Source of the DNA: Trogon surrucura
Taxonomy: Eukaryota > Chordata > Aves > Trogoniformes > Trogonidae
NCBI GenBank assembly: GCA_020746105.1
Contig: CM036636.1
Span: 4,402,001 to 4,466,000, forward strand
DNA: 64,000 nt
Reading direction: 5' to 3'
Made by a program: the position numbers and the translations under genes. Each line of letters opens with the position of its first letter. Position 1 is the stretch's first letter. Below the pieces are notes generated by a model. The model was not told the DNA's origin and ran no database searches. It saw nothing but the letters and a program-made list of their open reading frames with translations. Of this stretch, positions 11,842 to 23,200 are shown piece after piece.

Positions 11842-14585
11842 CCTTCCTTTCTACCCGCAGCAGATGCGTCTTCTGACTTGCAGGTCAAAGATCTAAAAAT
11901 CTTCTCTTTGGAGATTTTCCTATGTGCAAGTGGGCACCGATGACCCTACCTCCCCCTGATGGGGTGACGCCATTCTCCTTTAGGACGATAAGGACCATGA
12001 CCTTGTACTGGCTTTTATTAGTTGTCTCATGGGGGTTTTCTTTCGTGCAGGGCACAGAGGAGCCTGGGGAGGGACACAGTGGGGAGAGCACCCAGGAGGA
12101 CCTCAGTAAGCGTGTTTAGAGGGATGGTATTCCCACACACGGCTCTGTTTGACTGGTGGGAAACGTCTTCTTCACTGATAGTAGCTGGTGCAAAGCACAC
12201 CGCCTGCAGCTTTTTATTTTAATGTAGACATCCGAAAGTGACTGTATGATGGAGGGAGAAAGGGAAAGGTTATGTGTCTTCGCAGGCCCAAAATGGCAGT
12301 ATAATGAATATAAAAGCTATCCTCTCCTCCTCTAATATATTCACTCGCCATTCCACCCTCTTTTCTAGTGACTGTAAACAACATTTGTCATCAGCAATGG
12401 GCTACTTTTCATTATAAAACTGATCTGGAAACTACATTTTTATTTCACGTACATCAGCGGCGACGGGAGAAGAAACAGGCGAGGGGAAAATATATGTCGC
12501 TCACAGGAGAGGGACCTGGGACAAGTGTTGCTCGTGCAGTTCTAGGGATCATTCATAAGTCTGGCCTCCAAGACAGGAGATGGTCTAATGCCTCATTAAA
12601 TCCTACTGAGCCAACGATGATGTATCATACCCTTTCAATCTTCAACTAAGTAATGCAGTAAAAAAAAACTAATTTGCACATGTTTAATGCATTCATTAAG
12701 CTATTAGTCTTTCAACAAGAGATTTAATAGCAAATTAACAGTTTTTATGAAAGAAAAAACAACAACAAAACTCCCCACTTAGTAGAATTACTTTTGTGTC
12801 AGAGCACGATGCAGGGTAATGGGCAATTAGGGGGTTCAGGGAGGAGGATGGCAAGATGGGTTTAATTTGTGTTTGGTTTATAATTAGCTGATGCTTGGTG
12901 CTTAGAATGAAATGAAGTGGATCCCCTCGATGGGTAAGACACTGACTTGGGCAGAAAGCACAGGGGCTAATAAAAATGAAGAAGGTGGTAGGAGCTAAAA
13001 GAAGTCAGTGGTCCATACTTGAAAGAAAAAAAACATTTTCCTGTTAGGTGTCTAGCTATGTCTGTGTAATACTTTCTTGTGGCTGGACACTGGAGGTTGA
13101 GTTTGTGGTGACCTGGTGTTACTGCAGGTCTTGCTGGACCTGTAGGAGTTTTTATACCAGCTAACGGGACAAATGCTTTCAGAGCACAATTACTTGCTTT
13201 CTGCATTTGCTCATCAGAACACTTAAAACTCAACAAAACTACAGTCTTAAAGGCTTAAAATTGAGCAAACTCCTAAGCATTTTGCGTAATAAAGGTAGGT
13301 GGTTTATTTAGGTCTGAAGCTTCCTTTTGGTAGATACGGGCAGGTGCAGATGGCTGGCATAGGGGCTATTTTGTAACTTTAAATTTGTGTAAGACTCTTT
13401 TTTAAAAAAAAAAAGAAGTCTAAATGAGAACACTGAATCCCAGGGAAGGCTTTGGTTAGAAAGAAGAATGGCAAAATCAGGTTGTTGTCTGAACTTATTG
13501 AAAATAAATACTTCAACTGAAAGGGAAAGAAAGAAGTGGAGCTGTGTTTGTTTGCTTGTCTATTTTTTAAATGCCATTTCTAAGTTTTCTATTTGTTTGA
13601 AAAGACAGTTGACAGAATATCGAACACGAAATCCACAGGATTCTTGGGCTTTCTTTTTGTTTTGTTTTTTTTTTTCCTTTTCACACAAACTTTAGGAAAT
13701 ACCTTTTTTTTTTTCTCTATCAGAAAAATTCTTAAAGTCATCCTACACTGAGCTTTGATTTTCAGCTGGAGTGAGACAGAGAGAGGGAGAATAGTCTAAA
13801 ATCAATTTCTTAAAGGTCTGAGGAATCATAAATATAGTTTCAATCAATATCCCGTGTGTGAGAGTTTTTGTGTGCGTGTGTCTTCTCTCACACACATCTA
13901 TTCAAACAACTGCTTTCCCATAATGGGATATTCAAATCCTTAGGGATAATACATTGGCTTTCCAAAGTGGGATATTAGCGTTAGGCAGTGGATTCTCTGC
14001 ATCAGCTTTTCCAAAAGGATTCCTTTCTCTCGTTGAGAGTGATTTTATGTAGCATTCAGGACAGGAAAACAGCCCTTAGACAAGCATTTTTTTGCACAAA
14101 CTTCACGAGCTTTAAGAACCAGCCTAAAATTAAGCAGGTGCTTAAGCCTTGGCACAAGTAGGCAATGCGGCCGCAGCTCAATGTCCTTGAATCTGCGTAG
14201 GTAAGGCCAAGTTAATTCTTTGTCACTCCAAAGAGTAGTTCTGTGTAAAAATTCAGTAGGATCCTTAGGACTCGAGGCTGAACGCGTTTGCATCCCAGCG
14301 TGTTGTGTTCTGAATGCTGCTGTTCCAGTATTTACCCAAGGTAATGGATAGGTGTAATAAGACTTTGCACTTCGGCAAGGTGCGCTTAGAATTAACACAC
14401 CGTGTGTGCCGCTTGGTTGGGGGAGCTGCTGTCAGGGGGTCGCATGGTTATTCACAAACAAGTCAGAGATTCTGGGCTGCTGTTTGGTCATAAAGCAGAG
14501 GTAAGGAGCAGTAAAGAGGCTTCTGGATCCTGGAATGCACCTGGGCTGTTATGGGCGTGGATTAGTGCTGGAGGGTCTGTTGCTG
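11842..14585. other. Non-coding stretch with splice-like signals and TAAT cluster
   Basis: Immediately after the minisatellite comes a pyrimidine tract ending in CCCGCAG at 11860, a good acceptor-like site. A second acceptor-like TTTCTTTCGTGCAG ends at 12050, and a donor-like GTAAGC starts at 12106. At about 12660-12745 the DNA is AT-rich with six TAAT/ATTA cores. A hairpin lies at 13854-13895, and T tracts occur near 13660-13715. The longest open frame, 117 codons on the minus strand at 14045-14398, is not recognised. Confidence 0.4.
13854..13895. repeat. 11-bp inverted repeat (hairpin)
   Basis: The arm GTGTGTGAGAG at 13854-13864 is the perfect reverse complement of CTCTCACACAC at 13885-13895, separated by a 20-base loop that is itself GT-rich. 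It could fold as a stem-loop or reflect a GT/CA microsatellite pair. No function can be assigned. Confidence 0.6.
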
Positions 14586-14589
14586 GAAT

Positions 14590-15015
14590 CATAGAATTAT
14601 GGAATGACTAGATATTATAGAATGAATAGATATTATAGAATGACTAGATATATAGAATGACTAGAATTATAGAATGACTAGATCATCTAGTCCAACCCCT
14701 CTGCCAGAGCAGGATCCCCCAGGGCAGCCACACAGGAACACATCCAAATGGGTTTGGAAAGTCTCCAGAGGAGACTCCACAGCCTCTCTGGGCAGCCTGT
14801 GCCAGGGCTCTGTCACCCTCACAGTAAAGAAGTTTTCCCTCATGGTGAGGTGGAACTTTGGATGTTCTAGCTTACACCCGTTATTCCAAGTCCTATTACT
14901 GAGCACCACTGTGAAGAGACCTGCACCTTCCTCTTGACTCCCACTCCTCAGGTATTTATATACATTAATAAGGTCCTTCCTCAGCCTTCTCTTTTCAAGA
15001 CTGAACTTCTTGGCT
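14590..15015 (-). mobile_element. CR1 LINE 3' fragment, minus strand
   Basis: A 5'-truncated CR1 retrotransposon read from about 15015 down to 14590. The minus-strand translation at 14667-14909 contains the terminal reverse-transcriptase-ORF motif ([18 protein letters not shown]), followed by the CR1 stretch that ends in a TTGGACTAGATGATC-like word. CR1 is an autonomous non-LTR element of birds and reptiles whose ORF2 encodes endonuclease and reverse transcriptase; copies are usually 5'-truncated at insertion, as here. The upstream part (SNRTWNNGCKLEH) is diverged from the usual DRTRGNG motif. The copy is too short to be active. The family call is firm; the subfamily is not assigned. Confidence 0.95.
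14592..14685 (-). repeat. Expanded CR1 tail repeat, ~17-18 bp units
   Basis: The 3' end of the CR1 copy carries about five tandem units close to ATAGAATGACTAGATATT (17-18 bp), where CR1 normally ends in a few 8-bp ATTCTATG repeats. Each unit joins the tail octamer (as ATAGAATG) to the ACTAGAT word found just inside the element, so the array probably arose by slippage or tandem duplication spanning the boundary of tail and body. Confidence 0.85.
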
Positions 15016-18000
15016 GTGCTGCTGGAACATCGTGGTGACTTTGGACACGTATCTCTGTGCTAGAGGCTCCTCACTCCTTGGTCCCACAGCAGCAGGGAGG
15101 GATGGATATCCCTGGTGTTACCCTGAGCACCAACTTGTGCAGCAAATGCTCTCAGCTCCTTCTTTCCACATCTTGGCAGCCAAATGCTGTTTTCCCATCT
15201 TCCCCCCTCACCAGAACCGATGCAACGCGGTGAGGTGGGGAGGAACTCAGCTGCCCGTGCTCAGTGTTTGGGGTGCAGGGCTGGAAGCAGCAGAGCCAAG
15301 GACACAAGCCGAGGTGCCTCATTCTCTGGTTCACCCCAACTCGACACCTGCCCGGGCTGCAGTTCTCTGTGAGGAAGACGCATCTGAATTTCATCGTGTT
15401 AAGTTTTTTTTTTCTCTTCAAGCAGCTTGGTGTGTGGGCTGCTGCCTGCTCTCTAAAAGCTTCCGAGATATTTGTAGCTGCTCTGCTTGTTCTGATTTTG
15501 CTGGAACAAAAATAATTACTCAAAGGACAGGGGGAAAAAAATGTACGTATGCCTACATATGTACGTGTGTGTGTTAGAAAAGTGGAGTGTGCCACAGGAC
15601 TGTGCTATGTTTTAAAGGAATATCTTGAGGGAGACAGCTTTGTTCTTGTTGCACAGTAAAGGTCCTGAAATAGGAAAGTGTCACCAGAGAGATTTTGCAG
15701 GTTTTGGAAACTATACCAGGATCCCAGCTCTGCCCTGGGATTTCATTACATTCTCTTATGCACTCTGGCATGCAGTGGTAAAGAAATAAGTGTCCTGCCA
15801 GTTTTTAAGGGAATCATATACGGTTGGAGGACTGATCGGATCCAGTTAATGCACATTGCTGATATAATATTGAAAAATTCTTCTAACTGGTGTTAAATTT
15901 TCTGGGATTAATTTCACATATGCAGAGGAATATGCGCAGAGAACTTGTGACTCTTGCCTACCTGGGTGTAATGCCTGATAAGGCAGATGCGCGAATTTCC
16001 CTACCTGCCCTGGTGCTGTGACTGAAGGTATTTTAAACCATTTCAGCCTCAAATCAAAGAAATGTTTCAAATTTCATATCTGGACACTCCGAGCTGAGTT
16101 TAAGGGTGAAATTTGCCTAATGTAAGTCCTCAAGAGCAAGCTCAGGTGGGACAGAAATGGAATTTCAGCTCTTGCAGTGGGTCATATCACAGGAGTTAAG
16201 CTCCCCCAGTCTTGAGCAAACCTCCCCATCACTTTGCCTCTGAGAGATCAGCAGCAAAAATGATTGCGCACACATGTCTACAAAATCCATCTACCTGTTA
16301 TCCCTCCCTCTTTGAAGCACAGCAAAAAGCTGGGGCTAGCACAGCCAGTCTGTTGTAATTGAATTTCCCTGCCTCGTGTGTTATATTTTATCAGGCTGGG
16401 CTCTTTCGGCTTGCAGCGATGACTTGGAGGTATTTGCATTGCACAGAGCTGCCGAGGAGAGTGGTTGAAAAATGGTGTGAAAATGCTGATAAATAGTTCT
16501 AAATGAAAGCAATTTTAGCAAGAGAGTCCGTAGGCGGCTTCAGGCTCCTTTTTTTGGTGACTGTAACACTCCAAAGTGAGAGCTTCCAGCAGCAACAGGC
16601 ACACAGACAGAGCTGTGTCACAGAGCACCTAAGGCTGCAAGAGCCCAAGATTGGATTTTCTTTGCCTCTCTGTTGTCCAGGTGGATCGACTGGATGGCCA
16701 GATGAAAGCCCCAGAGCTCTGGTGGGTACCCAGTCAGGGCTTGATTTTCCCCTGGGAATGGGAAATAGGTGAAGAGCATTGGAGCTGACGGCTCTGGAGG
16801 ACACAGCTTTTACTCTTTACACCCATCTACCAGTGGGGCTAAAGGTGAGGACAAGGGCAGCTCCTCACAGGTGTCCCTGAGTGCTGGCTCATGAGACAGA
16901 CGTCTTAAGGGCTGGGTGACCTCTAGGTATGCTCAGTTCTTGGCCCGTTTAACTGTCTGAAGTCTCACGCTGAGGCCACGGCAAGGAACTCCTAAGAGCT
17001 GCAGCTAGGACACCTCTGTATCAACTGGTCACTGGTGGATGGAAACAAAGCTACTTTCCAGGTTGTTATTTTTTAGTATTATGAGCCTTGTTCTAAAGCT
17101 ATTTTGAGGTGTATTTAATACAAGAATAAAAGGCTGGGGGAGGGTTTCTAGTCTTGTGCTAATGGAAATGAGAGATGGAAATGTGAAGCAAAAAGTACTT
17201 TTTTTTTCTTTCTTTTTTTTTTTTTCTTCCCTACCTCCAAGTATATGTGGAAATAGCTCACTCCAGCCCCTTGTACTTAAGGATCCATTTGTGCTGCTGC
17301 CTCAGCTCCTGTGGAAGGCAGTGAGTTGAAAGAGTGATTTAGACACTGTTAACACAAACGAGAGGAGACAGGCCAGTACTTAGCACGACAGGCTCCTCAG
17401 AAAGTTTAGACAGGGTGAAGCTGTTTCTTTTCTCTCTGTCGTTTCCCCTTTGCAGCCTGCAGATGAGAATTTCATAGCAGAATAACTCAAGGAGAAGGAA
17501 CCCCTAGGTAATTCAGCTCCAGTCATCTGACAGTCCGTAAAGTACCCAGTGTTCACGGAACAGTGATGCACATCCCAGCAGATGCTGCATATTAGCGCGG
17601 ATAACAAAGGGAGCTGTGCAGAATGAGTGACATCTCATATTCTAAATACCCAGCATGAGCGTTCAACAGGGGAGCCCAGGGAACCCAAAAATGAGAGGGA
17701 CCGGATGCTGATGTTGCTGCTCCATTCAATCTGTGTTCTGGAATTCTTGGTCCCAAACAAGTGGGGTATTGGGGAGGTGCTGGAGGGTAAAGTGAAATGG
17801 TTTGTGCGGGCAGTGAGCTGGCTGACCAGTGAATGGGCTGGCTGCAAAGCGTATTCAGAGTATCGAAGTAAACAGGAATTCAGATCCAGAGGACCTGGAT
17901 TAAAGTCTGGTGTAGGTCTCGGATTTTTCCCAATTTATAACCACGGTTAAATCTGGTTTTCAGATGTGCGTTTCAATTTGAGACCAAGAGGCAAGAAACG

Positions 18001-19079
18001 GGTTTATATATTAAAGTGAAGGTTGTCTTTGTGCAGAACACTAGGGGGAAAAAAGCCGTTCTTTGCTCTACATGCTACAGATGTGTTTTGGGTAAACTTA
18101 CATAATTCATGGGCAAAACTATTTTTCTGCTCACTTCCCTTTATAGGAGTGAATCTGACCTCAATATTCAAAAACGTGGTTTTCGGATCATCTTGACCTG
18201 TGTTACAGTGTCCATCCTTTGGCTATACTGGGGAAATCACTCCAGTCCTTTTCAATACCCTGGGCAGCATGTGGACTTCTAATTAGAGTCACTTTTTTTC
18301 CCTCTCCCTGGAAGTTCTGAGGAATAAAATCTTTCTCCTAACTCTAGAAATAACTATATTAATTATTTTTTAATACATTTTGGCTACAATACTGGCTACA
18401 TTAACACAAGGGAAATAGCTGGAGATTCCAGGATAAAAGAGCATCTATTGTGTAATTCTCTAGATTAAAACCGTCAGACAGCTAGGTGGATTCAGAAAGT
18501 CAAAAGGATAAATGTCCTGTGACAATAGAAAAATCAAAGGTATACAGATATCCACTTGGGTTACGAGTAGACCTATAAAAAAAGGGGCTGATCAGGAATG
18601 AGAACAACATCTCAGATGAGCTGTGGGGATAAAGTGAGAATTGCAAAATGTCAAGGTTTTAATTTCCTCGCAAAGGAAGTTCTTTGCAGCGGAAATTAAA
18701 ACAAACAGTACAAATTCCTTACCCATAGACAAAAAAAAGAGACTATAATGAAAGAAGAAATACTGAAACCATGCAGGAAGAATGGAACCCAGTTTAAGTG
18801 TGATTTGTGTTCGTCCTCAAAACAAAAAGAATAGTTTTCTTTCGGTTTCAGTAAGGATGTTGATAATGACCATGGAATAAAAGCAGGATGTGAATGGGAA
18901 GGAGTGTATGGACATTTAAATTACTATAGCTAGGGTAGAAGTAAAATTCAAATTGCTTGATATGATGATAATGAGAGGAACAAATTACTTTCATTTCTGA
19001 TATCTTGAAGAGCTGCCGTACAGATTGTTGGTTCAGTAGCGGGTTGATATTATGTGATAGAAGAATAGCAAGCGTGTGT
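15016..19079. other. Non-coding stretch, no gene recognised
   Basis: No gene is recognised. The longest frames are 181 codons plus and 147 codons minus at about 15032-15595, overlapping on opposite strands; neither has a known motif. A pyrimidine tract lies at 17199-17226. About 18450-19080 is AT-rich and may contain the badly decayed upstream part of the old LINE that is clearer from 19080 onward, but I cannot align it reliably by eye. Confidence 0.5.
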
Positions 19080-20215
19080 ATTTTAGAAAAATTTGATCAA
19101 GGCTTTTGTAAGTCTATTAGTGTGACCTCTGTAGTATGCAAAACCAACTTTGAATGGCAGAATAATTAAAATAGTGAAAGATGGATCACAACATTTCTTC
19201 TGGGAAAAGACTATGAATAAATAGTGTGGTATCTTGCTTTGAGAAGTTAACTAATTTCTATCTATTTGATGTAATTTAAACCTGTATCCAAATAAGCTAG
19301 AAACATTTGATACATGCAATATGAGAAATACTCATTAAGGCAGAGGTAGGTAAAGTGAAGTAAAATCCAATCAGAAGATGTTACAAAAAGATAACTTCTC
19401 CAAAAAGGGGAATATTTCACTAGGGGATGTTAGTAGTCAAATCCTCCAAGGGCCAGTTCTGTCTGATCCAACTTCACATATTCATTAATAAGTGAAATTA
19501 TCACCAAATACCAGTGATGAATAATGTTAGAAAAAGCTCGTATAAACTGAGTGGAAGTTGCCTGTGCAACAGTGTGCATGAACATTGGACAAGTGAACTG
19601 AGAAATCCGTGGAGGAAGAAGAATTTTTGTGAGCCTGAGAAGTACCTGGATATGTTAGACAAGCTTGAAAGAGATGGCTGAGGTATCAGTATGTGATAGA
19701 ACTGTGGAAAAGGCAAACTCTAAGATGCTTTAGGCATCCAAGATGCCTTGCATCTAATAAAGCAAGAGAATTTGATTTATTTTTTTTCTTTTTGTATCGG
19801 AGCCTGGTACACATTGATCTGTAATGCTATGTACAATTCTAGACATCCATGTCTAATGTAGACTAGTTCAGATAAGAGCAGGCTCAGAGAAGGACTGGTG
19901 GGATAATCCAGTGGATGAAGAGTCAAAGACGTGAAATTTTAAGACAAGTAAACTATTGCTATTGCTAAACAAAGAGTGTTGAGGGGTGTGTGGAGAGGCT
20001 GAACAGAGGGGTTCAAAATGCCAGAAGAGAAGATGGTTTGTTAAGCTCAGGGGTAACACTGACTCAAGAAGAAATGAACATCAAATAGCCATGATTAAAT
20101 TCAAGCTGAAGAATACAAGGAGGCTTCTCGAAATCAGAAGAGAGAGGTCTTCTGCAACGCCTTCCAAAGGGAGAGGAAACCTGGGATTCATCTCACCTAA
20201 CGATAGGCACTAAAT
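19080..20215 (+). mobile_element. Highly diverged CR1-like LINE, plus strand
   Basis: Several segments follow, in the right order, the reverse-transcriptase ORF of CR1-type LINEs. Near 19085 is a TTTGATCAAGGCTTTTGTAA word (the 'FDKAF' region). Near 19450-19490 is GGGCCAGTTCTG followed by CATATTCATTAATAA (the 'LFINDL' region). About 19800-19900 corresponds to the '[11 protein letters not shown]' region, with TGTACAATTCTAGACATC and CAGAGAAGGAC. About 20050-20160 has ACTCAAGAAGAAATGAACA and AAATTCAAGCTGAAGAAT. All frames are broken by stops and indels, so this is an inert fossil, far older than the avian CR1 copies in the window. Confidence 0.6.
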
Positions 20216-23200
20216 GAAGGTACTTGCCCTAGGGATTCAGTCATGTTGGGCTCCCCTGTAATTAAAGAGCCTCCTCCAGAGCGTGACTCGGATCTGAGGG
20301 GCGTTGAATCAGCTCGGCAATGTCTCTCCTTACACCGACCTGAAGCCTAAGGGGACTGGTAGCTACTGCTGTTTCCTCAGTTACATCCTTCTAGTACGTT
20401 GGGTTGAATCTACAGGTGGAAAGCCAAATTAATTGCTAGATGAAGAATGATTATTTTAAGGATATTATATGGAGTGGCCACCTGCGAGAGCAAATGCTTA
20501 GGTTTGGAGACTCCGTTCTGTTCTAGATCAGTCTCATGCGTCGAAGTTCTTACCTTTTAGATACCCTTCCAGCCAGCTTTTTCTTGCATTTAAGGCCCAA
20601 AAATATTTCAAAAGGAGGGTTAGGCAGGTGAGGGTACTTTGTTTTATCATATCCGTGTGCAGCTTTTGGATTCTGCCTTGAGTTATAACGTGATCTCAGG
20701 TGTCACTGGAAATCGTGGAAAGTTTAATTTTGGGAAGAAGGATGAGTTGTTCGTAGTGCCTGTGGGCAGTAGGTTTTGTCCCTGTTGGAGAAGGGGCAGA
20801 ATTATTGACTTCCAGTCCCTTGAAGTTGAGTCTAGATTTATTACAACAAATTTTCTTAATTTTGCATGGGTTGCTGAGGTATTTATAGCATGGATAAAGC
20901 TGTACCAATCGTTTGGCAATAGGTGATCTTGTTGCCTCTCAGTTTTACAGTGTGTAGTGGCCTCTTTTATGAGATACAATAGGGTGCCTACATTAGTTTG
21001 TCTCCTGATGTACACCAGTTACTCTATCCTGATTTTAAACAAATTACTTTTCATTCTCACCAGCTTAAGAAGATCAAACCTCTGTAACTATGTTTTTCAA
21101 AGTGCAACATTTAAATGCCCCTTTCCAGGCCTCTCTTTGATCTCTCTCTCCATCTTATAAAGTGGTACTAATTTGAAGACATTTTAAAGTAAGCAAGAAA
21201 GCAAGCGGAAAGTGGAGGTTTGAAGGTGATGAGGCCTCCAGTGAGGGTGAGGAGGAGGAAAGGAAAACTTGATAATGCTGACCTTCCAGGGATTCTGCCA
21301 TTAACTGATGCATTATTTTTCTAAGCCCATTAAATAACCCTTAGAACTGTGAAAAGGTCAAGAGCAGGGGGAAGGAGCTGAAGCTGCCTGCGGATTTCGG
21401 TCGTACAGCAATTTCCCAAGCAAGTAGAGGAAAGAAGAGGGGGGGTTTAAGAGGCGAGGTAAGGAGGGAAGTAGAAAAGAAGTGTGGGGTTTTTATGTTG
21501 ATCCTTTTACTTAAATAACCGTTTATCCTCTGAGTTTTCCCTGCACTCATCCATCCCAATCCTATTGTAACTTCTTATTTGTAGCAGCTGCTGGTGAAGC
21601 CATCTGTTTTCTTTAGAGCAAACAGCAAACTGCAGTCATCTGCAGATCAGCTCAGACACGGAGTTGATGTCTTGGCAGAGGCAGAGTCATGACTTTGCCT
21701 GTCACCAAGTGTCCTCCATGGGCAGGAAATGCAAGTCTTTCATTCTGGTTGCTCTAAAAAGCCCAGACCCTCATTAAAAACATTAAGCCATGTTGCAGAA
21801 TGCAAAGATTTGTCTTTGCGAGTCATAAACCTTCCAAAGAGAGAGCGAGGAAGAAGCACAGAGGCACAAGGTCTTCAAACCCACAGGTGTGATGGGAACC
21901 TGGGACATGAGAACTGTGTTTACCTGCTCACAGGTCTCTCCCTTGGCTACTGCAAAGTCCCTTGAACAAAGAAAATGTTTCCTTTTAATTTGGTGTTGTT
22001 TCTTAACTTGTGAAAGGTAAGATGCGAAGCAAAACAGAAGCAAAAAAAAACAAAAGAAAGAAAATAAGCAAGCAAGACAAGTTTTCAAACTGAACTAATA
22101 GAAAAGTCAAGGGTAATGCTGTCTGACCAAATAAGAGGTGTGAAGTCCAACCCTTTGCAGAGAGATGGATGATATCTTAGCTACTCTTTACGATGCTAAT
22201 GTGAGCTAAGGTGATATGTGAACCTGGTATGCGGGGCGGTCAAGTGTAGGTCTATGATGAGTCAGTGAGCAAAGAACATTATCTGGGTCCACTACTCAAA
22301 GAAACTCCCTGAAAAAGCCCATATCATTTCACTTTTTTGTGCAATCCAGTGAGGCTGTCTCTCATCAAGTAATCTTAGAACTGCCCCAAACACAGAACAT
22401 GCCACAGAACTGGATGCAATGTTGCCCTTCTTCTTTGAAAATAAGTTACTCAAAAATTCTGCAGAAATAAGAATCCAAGAAATTGGATTCTATATGAATA
22501 AATACATGGTGGTGTTGTGACATTTAAAAATTTTTAGTTTTTTCCCAGAACCAATGAATATAAAGCACAAATTTCTGCCCTTTGCCTTTAGAAAGCTGGG
22601 AGAGCATGTGTTTGTTTATCTGAATGCAGAAATTGTGCGAAAGCTTCATTTGTGTGGGTCAGAAACAGAGCGAGATTGTTTTCTAAGTTCAAGGCTGTTC
22701 CCACCTAGGACTGGGTTTTAGTGACCGGTGTTCTAGTGCATTAAGGTGAATTCAGAATACTGCTGATGGGGTCTCAGCAGTCTGAGAGCTACTTGTTCTC
22801 ATACGTGGATGTCACAGCACTCTATTTTGGCTTTCTTTAGGCTTGTTAATCTTGTTACGTTGCTGAGTGTACATCAGTGTAGTATTTGGACTCTGGAAGT
22901 ACAATTTTCAGAGTAATTCCATTCAGATCCATGAAACACTTTGCATTTGGTAGCCCATGGGTAAAAGCTGTTCTGATGCTGTCTGTGTCCAGTGAGGGCT
23001 TGATCTTTGCCCAGTCCTGCCCTGGGGAAGCACAGGCAAACAAGCCAGGTCTCTGATGCTCTGTGGACAGGTGGTGGCCCAGATGGCTCTAGGACCAAGG
23101 CTCTCAAGGATCAGCCACAGCAGGGGCAGGTGGAGGTAACACAGGGAAGATGCATCCCTGGATGCAACAGAGGGTGTAGTTCTGCCCATAGAAATCCCAG

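Noticed and set aside
11142-11943. Three overlapping plus-strand frames of 244, 248 and 153 codons
   Set aside because: They are produced by the stop-free 31-bp minisatellite and the CpG island. The same peptide pattern appears phase-shifted in all three frames, which is not how a real gene behaves.
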